A model generated the notes under the pieces. The model worked only from the letters and a program-made list of their open reading frames with translations. It was not told where the DNA came from and did not search any database. A DNA stretch of 64,000 nt from Cryptomeria japonica (lineage: Eukaryota; Streptophyta; Pinopsida; Cupressales; Cupressaceae): positions 476,748,573-476,812,572 of the forward strand of contig NC_081409.1 of NCBI RefSeq assembly GCF_030272615.1. Reading direction: 5' to 3'. Positions 49,795 through 61,079 of this stretch are shown piece by piece. The position numbers and the translations under genes are program-made. The stretch's first letter is position 1, and each line of letters starts with the position of its first letter.

Positions 49795-50976
49795 CTATGC
49801 AAAATCAGGAATGAATCTTCGCAAAAAATTTATTTTACCAAAGAAAAAATGGGCAGTGGTCTTACTAGACGGCAAAGGAAGAGTTTGAATAGATTTTACT
49901 CTTTCACGATCAATTTTTATCCCTTCCTTGGAAACAATATGACCGAGAAGTTTTCCCTCGGTTACCCCAAAAACTGACTTTTTGGGATTAAGAGAGATGC
50001 CATGCTTACGGCATCTTTCAAGCACATCTTTCAAGTGAAAAAGATGATTCTCACGATCTTTGGAAAAAACAGTAAGATTATCAAGATATACTACAATATA
50101 TCTTCCCACAGTACCACGGAAAGCCAAGTCCATAGCTTGTTGGAAAGTAGCTCCTACATCGATCAACCCAAAGGGAATCCTACGATAGGCAAATGTACCC
50201 CATGGAGTAGTGAATGCAATCTTATGTTGATCAAATTCACTAACCTCAATTTGATTATATCCTGAAAATCCATCTAACATAGATAACATTTCAAATCCTG
50301 TCACTGTTTGCAAAACTTGATCCATGATCGGCAATGGATAGTTATCTTTTAGTGACAATTGATTAAGATTTCTAAAATCAACACAGATACGCATCTCTCC
50401 ATTCTTCTTACGCACTGGATCTATGTTTGCCAACCATGTTGAATGATGGATGGGAAAAATAATCCGAGCGTCCAACATTTTCTGAATTTCAGAAAGAATG
50501 GTACCTGAGATTTTTGGATTGTACTGGCACTGCTTCTGTCAAAAAGGTACTGCACCAAGCCTAAGAGGAATATCATGTTGCACCTCCTTACGTTGGAAAG
50601 ATTTAAGATCATCATATGAATATGCCAAGACATCATGATATTGGCGCAAAAGCTGAATAAATTGATCTTTTTCCCCCGGAGTGCAGTTATTGCCAATATT
50701 GACAAACTTTGGGTCATCATCCGAGCCAATGTTATACTTCTCATATCCCATGGAAGAATCAACACTTTCTTGTTTTCATCTCTTGATATAACGATCATGT
50801 TGATCAAAGAGTTTTTCAAGAGAAACCAACCCCTTGGGAATTTTATTTCCTTTTAACTGAAGAATTTCTTCATCCGGTTCGGATGATGTTTTCGACATTG
50901 AGACTGATGAAGAAGAGGAAGGAGAATTATTTCCTTCAAAGTACAGATTGTTGAAGCCATCTTCTACTTGCAACAA
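49795..50976 (-). pseudogene. Reverse transcriptase of element E, altered active site
   Basis: The N-terminal linker (50,539-50,976; GLVSLEKLFDQHDRY, ...VLAYSYDDLK) leads into RT at 49,795-50,478. Seen in order: ICVDFRNLNQ, DNYPLPIMDQVL, LDGFSGYNQIEV, TPWGTFAYRRIPFGL, GATFQQAMD, VVYLDNLTVFS, LNPKKSVFG and LLGHIVS. These are the standard Ty3/gypsy RT blocks. The catalytic YLDD reads YLDN (GAT AAT at about 50,074-50,085), so the second Asp is lost and this copy should be inactive. A frame break lies at about 50,478-50,540 between linker and RT. RT copies the genomic RNA to DNA in the cytoplasmic particle. Confidence 0.92.
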
Positions 50977-51047
50977 GTTATTAATCTGCTTATCATCATT
51001 GAAAATTTACAAATGATCCCAATTGTTAGGTACACTGGGTCTGCAGA

Positions 51048-51677
51048 TCAATTCAATAATATATTTATCTTGACCAAAATCAAGATGGGGAACCAACAAA
51101 GTAGTTGAAACTGCAAGAGAATCAGTTTATCATTGTACTCACGAGGTACAACTGAGATGCTAAAAGCATCAAAATCTTCAATGTTTTCCCATACCAAATT
51201 ATGGTAATGCTTAAGTCTATCATTTCTTGTTTGATATCTATTCCTCACTTGACAAACTACTAATTTTGCATCACCTTGGGCATGGAGATTTCTGATTCCC
51301 CTCTTCAATGCAATGCTCATTCCTAACAAAAGTGACTCATATTCAGTCGTATTGGTAGTATTAGCAAATTGCACCTTGAAGGAATAAGGGAAAATCTCTC
51401 CCTTAGGAGATATAAGAACTACACCAACTCTGGATCCATTTGTAGTGCAACTACCATCAAACTCAAGAGTCCAAACATCATTTGAACTGTTGTTTTCATT
51501 AGAGTGACTAGTACTACCCTCATCCGAGACGGATGCATCATGAAAAGAAAAGTTGTCATCTTCTTCCATAGGAGAGGATGAACCACCTTCTTGTGTAGGA
51601 GAAGACTGAAATTCTTCTTCTTGAGTAGGTAATTGAGCATTTTCATCGGCAACAAAAGATGAAGCATCTTCAATCAT
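51048..51677 (-). pseudogene. Second RNase H domain between protease and RT
   Basis: About 80 acidic/Ser-rich residues precede an RNase H domain at about 51,100-51,480: WTLEFDGSCT (first Asp), TTEYESLLLG (Glu), QGDAKLVVCQV (Asp) and VVPREYN. The fourth Asp falls in TDSLAVST, one frame away, followed by PHLDFGQDKY and ICRPSVPNN; so a one-base frameshift near 51,115 breaks the domain end. This plant-type RNase H resembles the additional 'aRNH' of Tat elements, which commonly sits after the RT-linked RNase H. Here it precedes RT. Confidence 0.8.
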
Positions 51678-51819
51678 GATATATAAACCAGAAGATCCAA
51701 CTTTCGATGCTTGATCTTTCTCAGCATCAACAAACTTTTCACTTGCTGAAAGTAGTGAACTGTCAGAACTGCTAGAAGGCCAATCTTCAGCAAACTCAGA
51801 GACTTACATCTATATGAAA

Positions 51820-52260
51820 CTAGTAATTCCCAAAACCAGCAGATTCAAAAGGAATCTGCGTATGAGGACCATTAGATTTGACAATTGTGTATTTAGTCTC
51901 TCTTTCAGGGACTAACTTCTGCACTATACCTTTGACAGGTATCCTTGCTTCAGTCATATCCATGTTGAGTTCAACTCCAACGTCCTTGCAAAAATTACGG
52001 CCAAGTAACATTCCATATGATGCAGGAACGTCAACTACCAAGACAGACATCTTTATTTTATTCTCTGGGAAAGCTGCAAATGTGAATTGAGCATCTTAGA
52101 ATTGCCCAATAAGAGGCACTTGTTTGTTTTCCATGGAATAGCAATGACCAAAAGTTTTGGTCAAGGTCAGCCCCAAGGCTTGAGCAACCTTAGCGGGCAT
52201 GACATTATCAGAAGCACCAGAATCCAAGACACAATTGCTCAACTAAAAACCATTGATCAG
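51820..52260 (-). pseudogene. Aspartic protease of element E
   Basis: LSNCVLDSGASDNVMP at about 52,195-52,245 gives the DSG active site of a retropepsin; VPLIGQF and then a TAA stop follow near 52,100. After it, VVDVPASYGMLLGRNF and KDVGVELNMD (51,820-52,050) form the C-terminal flap and conserved ILGR-like motif. It would cut the Gag-Pol polyprotein. The internal stop breaks this copy. Confidence 0.85.
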
Positions 52261-52449
52261 CAAGGAAATCTAAAAGGGTTCTATCTTTCCTCGGGTAGCT
52301 GATGGAATGGTCACTAAATGATTGGGCAAATTCTTAGGTTCTTGCGGGGTAGTATTTTCAAGTATAGGACGAGTTTCTTTATTTTTGACAAAATTAGCTA
52401 GCCTATCAAATTGATCAGGATTAGCTTGAAAATACTTAACCTCGGACAT

Positions 52450-53128
52450 TTAAATTTTTGTTTTCCTAACATGATCATTAATATCAAATTCTTGGAACAA
52501 ACTAGCTAGGAAGGGATGAACATTGTTCGATTGTGGTTTGAGCTTAGGCATACTGGGCTTGGGATCAACGGAAGAAGCAAAAGGAGGATTATTGTTACTT
52601 ACTTGACTTTTCGCTAAATCCTTTGGAATATAAGGCAACGGTGTTCCTCTTTTAGCAATAGTAACAAGTAACTGGGAATCACCTACAACTTTCGCGGCTT
52701 CTTCTTGTTGAGCCAACCACGTCTGGGATCTTGTCATTACAGCAAAAGTTTGACTATGAGTCCTTTCGACAGCAACAGAATCATCATAGTGCATATAGCG
52801 TCTGTAGAGTCGCCAGTTGTGTCTTCTTATTCTTGTTGAGGAATAGCAGCATCAACAGACTAATAATCAAAGTAAGAAGACTCGGTCTCATAGTAACCAA
52901 TAGTTGCCTTTGAAGGAGGTGGTTCAAGCGCGAGCCTCTAGGGAGGAGGAGGTAGCTTGGATTGACTCTTAGCAACATAACTGGCAGCAGTGTTAGGATA
53001 TGTCCACCTTGGGATATCTTTCTACGATGTGGGATAGGAATTTCGAAATACCTTCTTCTAAAAGCAAGGAGTTCATTTGCTAATTTTTGCACCATTGGGT
53101 CGGTAGAACTAGAAGATGAAATCTCCAC
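52450..53128 (-). pseudogene. Gag C-terminal / gag-pro linker of element E
   Basis: MEISSSSSTDPMVQKLANEL opens a piece at 53,128 and, after a frame change, 52,450-52,794 reads MTRSQTWLAQQEEAAKVV and PFLASLFQEFDINDHVRKTK. No zinc knuckle is seen. Position between Gag core and protease supports the call; the sequence itself has no named domain. Confidence 0.5.
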
Positions 53129-53159
53129 ATGAGAATTTCCTTTGAACCGATTAGGATCA

Positions 53160-53700
53160 AATCGTCCTCAATTTCGTAGCCATTGTTTGAGCAGCGGCTA
53201 AATCTGTTGGAGTAGCTCGTCTTAGGAAGAAACTAACCTCTGGTAACTAAGTATTGATTGAAAAGCACTTGAGATTCTCAGGACTAGGTTGAAAATTGGT
53301 AGGAATTCTATTTGCTAGTTTATTAGACTTAGCAATGAATTCACGCATGCCTTCATGGGTATCCTTCTTCATTTGGGTCAATTGGGCCAGCAAGGTGTGT
53401 TCATCTTCTACGGGCTTGAAACGTTCCTCGAACTTCTCTCAATGAGTTCCAAGATACAATCAAACCAGCAATGAGATTGAAAAACCAATTGGATGCAATA
53501 CCTTGAAGAGTTTCTACGAACAAGCGAACAACATCTTGATGTTCTACTCCAAGAACACCACAAGCCATGTAAAACGATTTGATATGCTCATTGAGATGTT
53601 GCTTTCCATCTCCATAGAACTAGGGAATATTTTTCTGGGAACTTTGTGGAAGTGGATGAAGAGGTGGGGTTAAGGCTAAAGGACCAGAGGAAGATTAGCC
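53160..53700 (-). pseudogene. Gag core of element E
   Basis: Around 53,420-53,630 one frame reads FYGDGKQHLNEHIKSFYMAC, VVRLFVETLQGIASNWFFNL and SWNSLR, the retrotransposon Gag signature of gypsy elements. It continues in another frame (LTQMKKDTHEGMREFIAK) at about 53,330-53,400. At least one stop and one frameshift are present. Confidence 0.7.
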
Positions 53701-53873
53701 ATGCTAGATGATGAAGATATCAACGATGTGAAAAAGAAAGGAGAACTTTCACTTGGGATAGACGTCTTTTTCTTTGACGAGGGGTAGCTTGTAGTTCGTG
53801 AAAGGGAGGATGTACTAGTGAGCAAATGAAATCTAGCTTGTTCACTGAGAGATATTTTGTTAATGCGTTTGTA

Positions 53874-53891
53874 TCCCCAGCGGAGTCGCCA
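53874..53891 (-). other. Inner, second primer-binding site in element E
   Basis: TCCCCAGCGGAGTCGCCA on the plus strand, followed by AAAAACTGTTGGTGTCTCGG, looks like a complete primer site/LTR junction. The part to its right (53,898 to about 54,060) would be an LTR-end fragment of a relative. Confidence 0.65.
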
Positions 53892-54075
53892 AAAACTGTT
53901 GGTGTCTCGGATGGGCCAAACAAATTTATACCAGAGATTCTAAGATAGCATTAACAAAATATGTCAAATCTCTTTCTCCCCAACAGAAACCCAAAAAAAG
54001 TTATTCCTTTTTTTTTTAAAAGTAGCAAGACACCAGACTTCAAACAAAAGCGTGAGGCTCTCGAATGCGTTTGTC

Positions 54076-54093
54076 TCCCCAGTAGAGTCGCCA
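54076..54093 (-). other. Outer primer-binding site of element E
   Basis: On the minus strand TGGCGACTCTACTGGGGA lies five bases after the 5' LTR end. TGGCGACTC...CTGGGGA sites are typical of Tat/Ogre elements and are usually assigned to an arginine tRNA. Confidence 0.8.
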
Positions 54094-54911
54094 AAAATTG
54101 TTTGTTGAAAATTTTGTACACTTGGGAAAATATAAAAAATTATGGTTTCAACCACAGTGTGTGAGTATGATACTCTCCTAATTAAGGGAAGGCTCCCCCT
54201 ATCTATCTAATACTAAAACTAAAATAGGATGGAACTAGTCTTTCTTCTTTTTTCAAAAAAGTCAATATCTTTTTCTCTCCACCGAAAAATGATAGCAATT
54301 TAACGTAAAACAACAGTAACAACTTTTGAAATGAAATGAGAAAAAGGAAATGAAGTTTCCTAAAAGCCCAAAGACTTCTGTCACTTCCTTCGGGACGGGA
54401 CAGCAATATCAAGCTCAAAGTCTTGAATATGTGAAGTCATATCTACCCTTTTCTATGCTAATCATATCAAGGACAAATTATAGCAACACAAAGTCTGAAA
54501 TATCTTATTCCCTTCTACACAAAATAGTAAGAACTAGTATGAGCTCAAAGTCTCACAACTATTTCTTATCATAAAATCTATTTTTTATCTCTCTCAAGAA
54601 TAAGTGTGAGCACAAAGACTTACTACTCTTTCCAAGAGAATATTTACTCTAATTTATATTAACCTCCAATACTTACAGCACAAAGACTGCAAATCAAATT
54701 CAATTAAGCTCTCTAAGAAACACTTGCAAGAAAGATAATATGGAACACAAACTCAAGAATGTAGCACAAAAACTCAACACTTGAATAATCTTCTTCTATT
54801 TCTTTGAATTCTTCAATTTACACATAAAAGCTCAAAGACTTCTTTGCTGCAAATTTAGCAGAGTTTTTGCTTGCTTTCCAAAAGATAAAAATTACAATAG
54901 ACCCCCGCAAG

Positions 54912-54919
54912 TATTTATA
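54912..54919 (-). promoter_or_regulatory. TATA box of element E
   Basis: TATAAATA on the minus strand, in CCCCTATAAATACTTGC, about 0.8 kb before the inner LTR end. U3 would then be about 6.1 kb. The matching site in the left LTR (about 35,393) is mutated. Confidence 0.6.
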
Positions 54920-55153
54920 GGGGAGGAGTCTTGCGAAAAAGTTGGGAGGATCCTAACTAACTTGACAAATTATCTCAACCACCAAGACTTACTCAATAAC
55001 TAACTATGACTTATTCAAAGTCACAAGTCCTATTCAAAATTGACTTGTAACTCGTCTACTTGTAATTACAAAAGCGCAAGTAATGACTTAACTTGCAATT
55101 TACAAAATGTTTTTACAAGTAAACATGTCAAAAGAAAAACTACAACTAAGAGA

Positions 55154-58100
55154 TTACACTTCTGAATAAATGCAACTAAGTGTTGAAAAACACTTAGTTG
55201 CAGCATGTGAAGACATGAATCCTTTGAATTTCTGGATGATCATTTGCAACTCAATAGGATTCGGTTCATAGGTATTCGTTGCCACGATCATGGTTTTCAC
55301 AATAACATCGCTGCAACGAAGGATTGTGGCATTATTCTTCTCAAAGGAAGACTGAATTTCCTGCAAAAACACTTGATAGGCAACCAAAGCTTGACTAGAT
55401 GCAGCTGAAAATGGTTCACTCCTTCACTCATGATGAATCTTCAACTGTAGATCTGAGAGAACCGTTTCTTCTGATAATAATTCCCCATTGTGATCAATGA
55501 TCTTGCAAGAGACTTTCTCGCAACGAGAAGCAATATCCTGAAATACTTCTAATCGTAGTCTCGTAGAATCATCAATATCTTCAACAAGTGATTTGAGAAC
55601 AAGGGCTTTGTTCTCCAAGAGCTCCTAGTATTCTAGATACACAACCCTCAAAGGAATAACCTGATGTTCTAGAAGAACACTCAACTTTTGTTGAGGAATC
55701 TTAAGCCATGTTGCCAAGCTATCTTCCACCTTTTCCAAGTTCTGTTTGAAAGTGTCAGAAACCTAGTTAAATTGTTCCTCAATGGTCTTCAATTTCAACA
55801 TCATTTGAAAAACCTCCTTCAAGACCCGTGCACATAAATCATGAAGTTGATCCACCCAAGATTTCAATGCTTGTACCTTTTGAGCAGCTCTCTCAACTCC
55901 TTGAATTTATTCGTGTGGACCAGAAGAACTCGAAGGATTCTCCCTTCACTAGAGGATTTTGTAATCCTTTGAACAGTTGCAACAAGTTGCCTATTCTATT
56001 CTTCCAGCTTGTCTTTCTTTGCTATAAGCTCGTCATATCGTTGTACTAGTGAAGCTACGGACTGTTGGGCATCATGCTTGACCACTTCATACGTTTGCTT
56101 ACTCAATTCTACCCTTGTGACACTGTAATCGGCAGCTTGCATTTCCTCATGTGGCTTGTCTACAAGAGGATCGACAATTTTATCCACCTTCATCTTGTTA
56201 CTATCAACTGTTACCCTTGAGATCGTCTCGACTCTTTTAGCAACCTTGGATCTTGATTACCTAAGTTGTTGATAATCAAAGGTATCAGGAGAAATTTCCT
56301 GTTTTTTTTCTCTTGGGAGTGAAAGAGCTAAGCCATGGAGGGTAAAGTCATTAGTTCTCCTTCAATAACAGCTGAAAGTAGAGGAGAAGCAGTTTATGTT
56401 TGAACAATCGTGGTCATCTTAGGGGAAGTATCTATCTGGATAGCAACCATGGCTTGCTCAATAACCAAATGGCATGAAGATTTCTAGCAAACTCTCTTAT
56501 TGATGATCAAGAGATGGCTCAACTGCTGAAATGGGAATGACATTCTGAGGAGACTCAACAACTACTGTGTCAGGAGGAGATAAAGGTAACTCCGTGGGGA
56601 TTCAGGAAGGAACCTCATGAGGTGACTCCGAAGTTAGTCACTTAGGAGCATCATCTGACAATTGTTCTTCCTTTCGATCTTCAGGATCAATCACATGAAT
56701 GTGAAGCTGGGATTTCTCCTTCCTACAAATTGTTGCCTCCTTAGGAGAAAGTACCATCGCCCGACTAACCCACAACTTGATTCGTGTGCCCGAAGATGAT
56801 GCACCTTCCTTGTTGTCTATTTGGATTTTAGACTTGCATCTGAGGGGTCCTGTAGAATCATCTTCTCTTCCAACCTTGATCTTGATGAGTCTAACACCAT
56901 TACCTTTGAGCCAAGTGTTGGTGTTAGCTAGGATAGGCTGAAATCTCTCGATAATGGAAGTGCAATCTTTGTCTGACCATTGAATTAACGGAAGTGGAGC
57001 TTCATCAACTCTTCATTAAACATATTTTGGATCAAGCACATTCCCATCATCAATAATTCCTTGCAGAATGTCCATCAAGTTGAAATCAATATTTTGTTCA
57101 AGGGTGAGCCTGCAATAATCCATCTTATGAACCTCCTTTTCTGTATGAAGATCCACCCAAATATCCTCTATACAATGCACATGTATGGAGGACTATTTGA
57201 TTCTCTCCTTAATACCTAAGTAGTCAAAATCTGCTCTTGACTTAAACCTTTTGAGTTTTGTCTCCTGCATTTCGGTTTCCATAGCTATGGCTTTGGTGGA
57301 TGTAATGAGGGAGTACCAGCCAATCTTCAATGGGTTAGTTGTAGAAATCCCCATCCCAACCCTATGCTTGACAAATTGATGTGCATGAACAGCCATGATC
57401 TATCTTACCAAACTCCATAAGAATAATATTATCAGTTCAGTATCTAAGAAGCATGTACTGCTGCCCTCTGTAACATCCAACTGTCATGTAAGTGAAGGTC
57501 GAGAATTGAAGGGACAAGCAACCATATTCATTCACTCTTTCCCATGCCTCATCTGATACTTTTCTATTCTTTAGTCTTATCAAACTGACAAATGAAATAA
57601 CCAAAGAATGCATCCTGAACCCTCCTGAAATGTAATATGTTGGGTCTCAAAGGCAATTGATCAAAGTACTCCCACATAGGTATACGTGAGCAATCACCCT
57701 TAGTAGAAAGACCAGGGAAATTTCTAAGTGGTGTTGCTAAATACACCAAGTATGAGTTCATATAGAATGTCATGGTAGTAGGGGCTGCTGCAAGTTGTTC
57801 ACACAAAGCATCACTGATAATTTATCTTCATGGGATGTGATGAGATTGCACTAGACCCAACATCCTACTGAGGAGAGTAATGATGTCTCCAATTTCCCAC
57901 TTGAAATCACAACAATATAACTTAGCCCATCTTGTGAAAGTAGCTCATGGCTCATGGATCCATCTGTTATTGTGACGATTGCAATCCTTTTCCCTCTTGA
58001 CATAATAATCAGATGCAATATCCTTGGAAATCTCCATATACACAGGTGCTGAAGGTATTCTGACAACTGTCAATAGTATCTCCATCAAAACGGATTATTG

Positions 58101-58491
58101 CCTCCCCATCATCATTTCTAATAGTTCTTGTCTCTTTATCAAAATAGTGAGCACAAGCAAGAACAAACTCAAATTCTACGACAGACACCGGAAAAGAAGA
58201 AGCATGGTGAATGTGGTTGTCCAACAGTCGCTATGTATTACTATCTTGCCGATCCTCCACGCTTTTGATGAAATCTGACATGTCAACATGCCCTATTTCC
58301 GTATCCTTGATATGATCCCTAGGAGAGGAAAGTTGTGAAGGAGAAACTTCATTCTGGTACTTATCAAATTTGTATTTCATCTTCTTTCGAACGGAAGATG
58401 ATGGTAAATCTAACATCGAAGAACAACCTGGTACGCTGCGATGAAGACTTAAAAGTGTCAAAGCAACATCAAGATCAGCTGCAAAAATCAT
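55154..58491 (-). pseudogene. U3 ORF of E in the right LTR, broken
   Basis: Pieces, in sense order: 58,231-58,491 (MIFAADLDVALTLLSLHRSV), 58,009-58,224, 57,851-58,066, 57,564-57,806, 57,193-57,396 (VGMGISTTNPLKIGWYSLIT), 55,996-56,193, 55,424-55,618 and 55,154-55,387. They follow the left-LTR frame closely in content and order, with more breaks. At about 56,425-56,440 this copy shows the sequence uninterrupted by element B. It lies upstream of the LTR's own TATA box, so only read-through into the 3' LTR would express it from the element promoter. Confidence 0.55.
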
Positions 58492-59409
58492 CTTGTCTTC
58501 TTCAAATGGGAAAAATTATAACCCTAGCACTTCACAACTTTGTGAGAGGGAGATGGGAAATAAATAAGGATGCTTGAAACTTGGCTTTTGACCAATTTCG
58601 GATCTTGGGAAATGTTTTACAAGTATACAAGTGTCAAAGAACAAATATGCAATCGGACTTTTAAAACCCGAAAGTAAATGTACTTGTAAAAAAGAAAATG
58701 AAGAAGTGGATGAAAAATGAGATTTTGACATGTGGGAAATGGCAGGAATGGTAGGTACAAATGATGGTAATAAAAATGGAAAGATTTTGGGAAGATTATC
58801 TTTATGAAAATAGGAAAAACTTTCAACCCGTAATCATATTTTAAAAACTCGATTTTGAAAGGATGAATATTTTTCAACTTAGAAACTTGGAATTTCACCA
58901 AAAGATGGTTAAGGTTTTCCAACCAAAGGGGAAGATAGACTATTTTCATCTTACTTGCAATCGACTTTTTAAATCCCGAATGCAAGTAAAGAGGGAAAAT
59001 GAGGAAAGACAAATCCAATTCACAAATTGCTTTGCAAACTCAGAACAAAGGGGAAAATCCCTCACAAAACCGATTTTAGGCAAAAACTAACAAAACTAAC
59101 ATATATGCAAATTGACCAAGGAAACCAAAACAAACAAAAACAAGAAATGAAACAAGAGAAAGAGAAGAGAACATACCTTGATCAATCAAAACGACCCCCC
59201 AAGAATAAGAAGGAATCCTTGAAAGAAGAGAGAAAATCTCTTAAATAGACAACAAACCACACTCCAAACCCTAGCCACGTTTTTTTTAAAACGTCATATA
59301 GATCAAAACGCCCATTCAAAGCATGAAGAATCGGTCAAGACAAGTATCCAACCTCCACGCCTAGGCAAGACAAGCCAAAACAACTTAGGAGAGGTAAGAT
59401 TCGTTGCAT

Positions 59410-60541
59410 TTCAAGAAGAAACGCGTGTTATTCAAGAAACGTGTGTTTTGTTGTTTGAAGGCCATAAAGCAGCAACGTCTTCCAAATGGCATGAAAGGAG
59501 TTGAAAGATGCATGAAAATCGGTATGAAAATTAAACGACTTCTTCCTCCTTGAATCTCTTCACAAAAATTGTTGGAAATCTTCAACAAAATCCTCCAATA
59601 TTGTTGGTCGAGTTCTTGAGGAGGAATGACAAGTTTAAAATGCAAAGAACAAAAGAAATCGGGTTTCTTTAACCCATTTGCAAGTTAAAAATGTTCACTT
59701 TTTCATGCACAAGGCAAAATCGGGTTTGTGAGAGCAAACAACAAGTTTAAAATGCATGTAAAAGGGAAATAAACCCCCTTTACAAGTTTTAAACAACTCA
59801 ACAAAAGACTAGTAAAGGGAAAATAAAATTCCTTTTACAAGTCACAAAAATAACTTAAAAATAAAACTTGTAATAGGGAAATAAAATCCCTATTACAATT
59901 TAAAATGATTTTTTTTAACTTGGAAAAAGTCATTTTAAATTGTAATAGGGATTTTATTTCCCTATTACAAGTTTTATTTTTTAGTTATTCAAGAAGAAAC
60001 GCGTGTTATTCAAGAAACGTGTGTTTTGTTGTTTGAAGGCCATAAAGCAGCAACGTCTTCCAAATGGCATGAAAGGAGTTGAAAGATGCATGAAAATCAG
60101 TATGAAAATTAAACGCCTTCTTCCTCCTTGAATCTTTTCACAAAAATTGTTGGAAATCTTCAACAAAATCCTCCAATATTGTTGGTCGGGTTCTTGAGGA
60201 GGAATGACAAGTTTAAAATGCAAACAACAAAAGAAATCGGGTTTCTTTAACCCATTTGTAAGTTAAAAATGATCACTTTTCATGCATAAGGCAAAATTGG
60301 GTTTGTGAGAGCAAATAACAAGTTTAAAATGCATGTAAAAGGGAAATAAAACTCCCTTTACAAGTTTTAAGCAACTCAACAAAAGACTAGTAAAGGGAAA
60401 ATAAAATTCATTTTACAAGTCACAAAAATAACTTAAAAATAAAACTTGTAATAGGGAAATAAAATCCCTATTACAATTTAAAATGACTTTTTAAAACTTG
60501 TAAAAAGTCATTCTAAATTGTGATAGGGATTTTATTTCCCT
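59410..60541 (-). repeat. 578-bp tandem duplication with two hairpins in E's right LTR
   Basis: TTCAAGAAGAAACGCG starts both copies, at 59,410 and 59,988. Each copy ends in a long inverted repeat: about 59,850-59,989 (arms about 63 nt) and about 60,452-60,541 (arms about 40 nt). The left LTR has only one copy and no inverted arm (47,190-47,310). Confidence 0.85.
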
Positions 60542-61026
60542 AGAACCCCTACCATAACTTAAAATCACTTAAGTGGAACTTTTTAAAGGAATTACAAGTT
60601 TTATTTAAACTTTATAATTTAAAGTTCACTTGTAAAATGTCCAAAAAAATCCTACAATGACTAAAAGGCCAAAAAGCAACAAGGGGGAAATAAAAAGTAA
60701 GTTACGAGTTCTATTTTTCATAAAGTGCACTTGTAATTAACTTAAAATTTCCCTACAACACACAAACAAAAGAAAACGGAAAACTTGCAACATAAAGAAA
60801 ATTTCCCACCTGCAGTCAGGTAGAAAAAACCCGACATTGAAAGAAAAACAAATTCAGAATGCGATGAAATTTAAAATGTGGTTTGAAAATGGATTGAGGA
60901 TTAGTCCAATCCAAGGGTAATGCGAAATAATGCCTCAAGAAGCATGGTATAGAGTAAAATTTTCATTTTTTGACAAAAATTTTATGTAATGGTCCATCAT
61001 TTTTTAAAACAAAAATGAGGACAACA

Positions 61027-61031
61027 AATCT
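61027..61031 (+). repeat. Target-site duplication AATCT (right of element E)
   Basis: Exact match to 34,580-34,584. Confidence 0.92.
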
Positions 61032-61079
61032 ACAACTCATCAAAGACTCTTTGGAGACATTGAAATCAAAGTTCATACA

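Larger units (their letters stand above)
47781..54098 (-). other. Interior of element E
   Basis: 6.3 kb from the primer site (high coordinates) to the 3' LTR (low coordinates). The polypurine tract expected at 47,781-47,800 is not obvious: on the minus strand the sequence is CCCTGTCAAAGCCAAT. Confidence 0.85.
34585..61026 (-). mobile_element. Element E: Tat/Ogre-like Ty3/gypsy element with very long LTRs
   Basis: The element is 26.4 kb including the inserted element B. The left LTR (34,585-36,886 joined to 43,711-47,780) and right LTR (54,099-61,026) enclose a 6.3-kb interior with, in minus-strand order, gag, protease, RNase H, RT, RNase H and integrase. The RT and integrase motifs are those of Ty3/gypsy; the primer site of TGGCGACTC type and the very long LTRs fit the Tat/Ogre lineage. 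AATCT flanks both ends. Stops and frameshifts occur in most domains. Confidence 0.93.
54099..61026 (-). mobile_element. Right LTR of E (5' LTR in element sense)
   Basis: 6,928 bp, from TGTTTGTTGAAAAT to GAGGACAACA. Aligns with the left LTR throughout but carries an extra tandem segment and inverted arms at 59,410-60,541. Contains the broken U3 ORF and the promoter. Confidence 0.92.

Noticed and set aside
52731-52913. Plus-strand ORFs across E's gag-pol region (for example 50,002-50,265, 51,878-52,090 and 52,087-52,302)
   Set aside because: Shadows of the minus-strand gag-pol frames.
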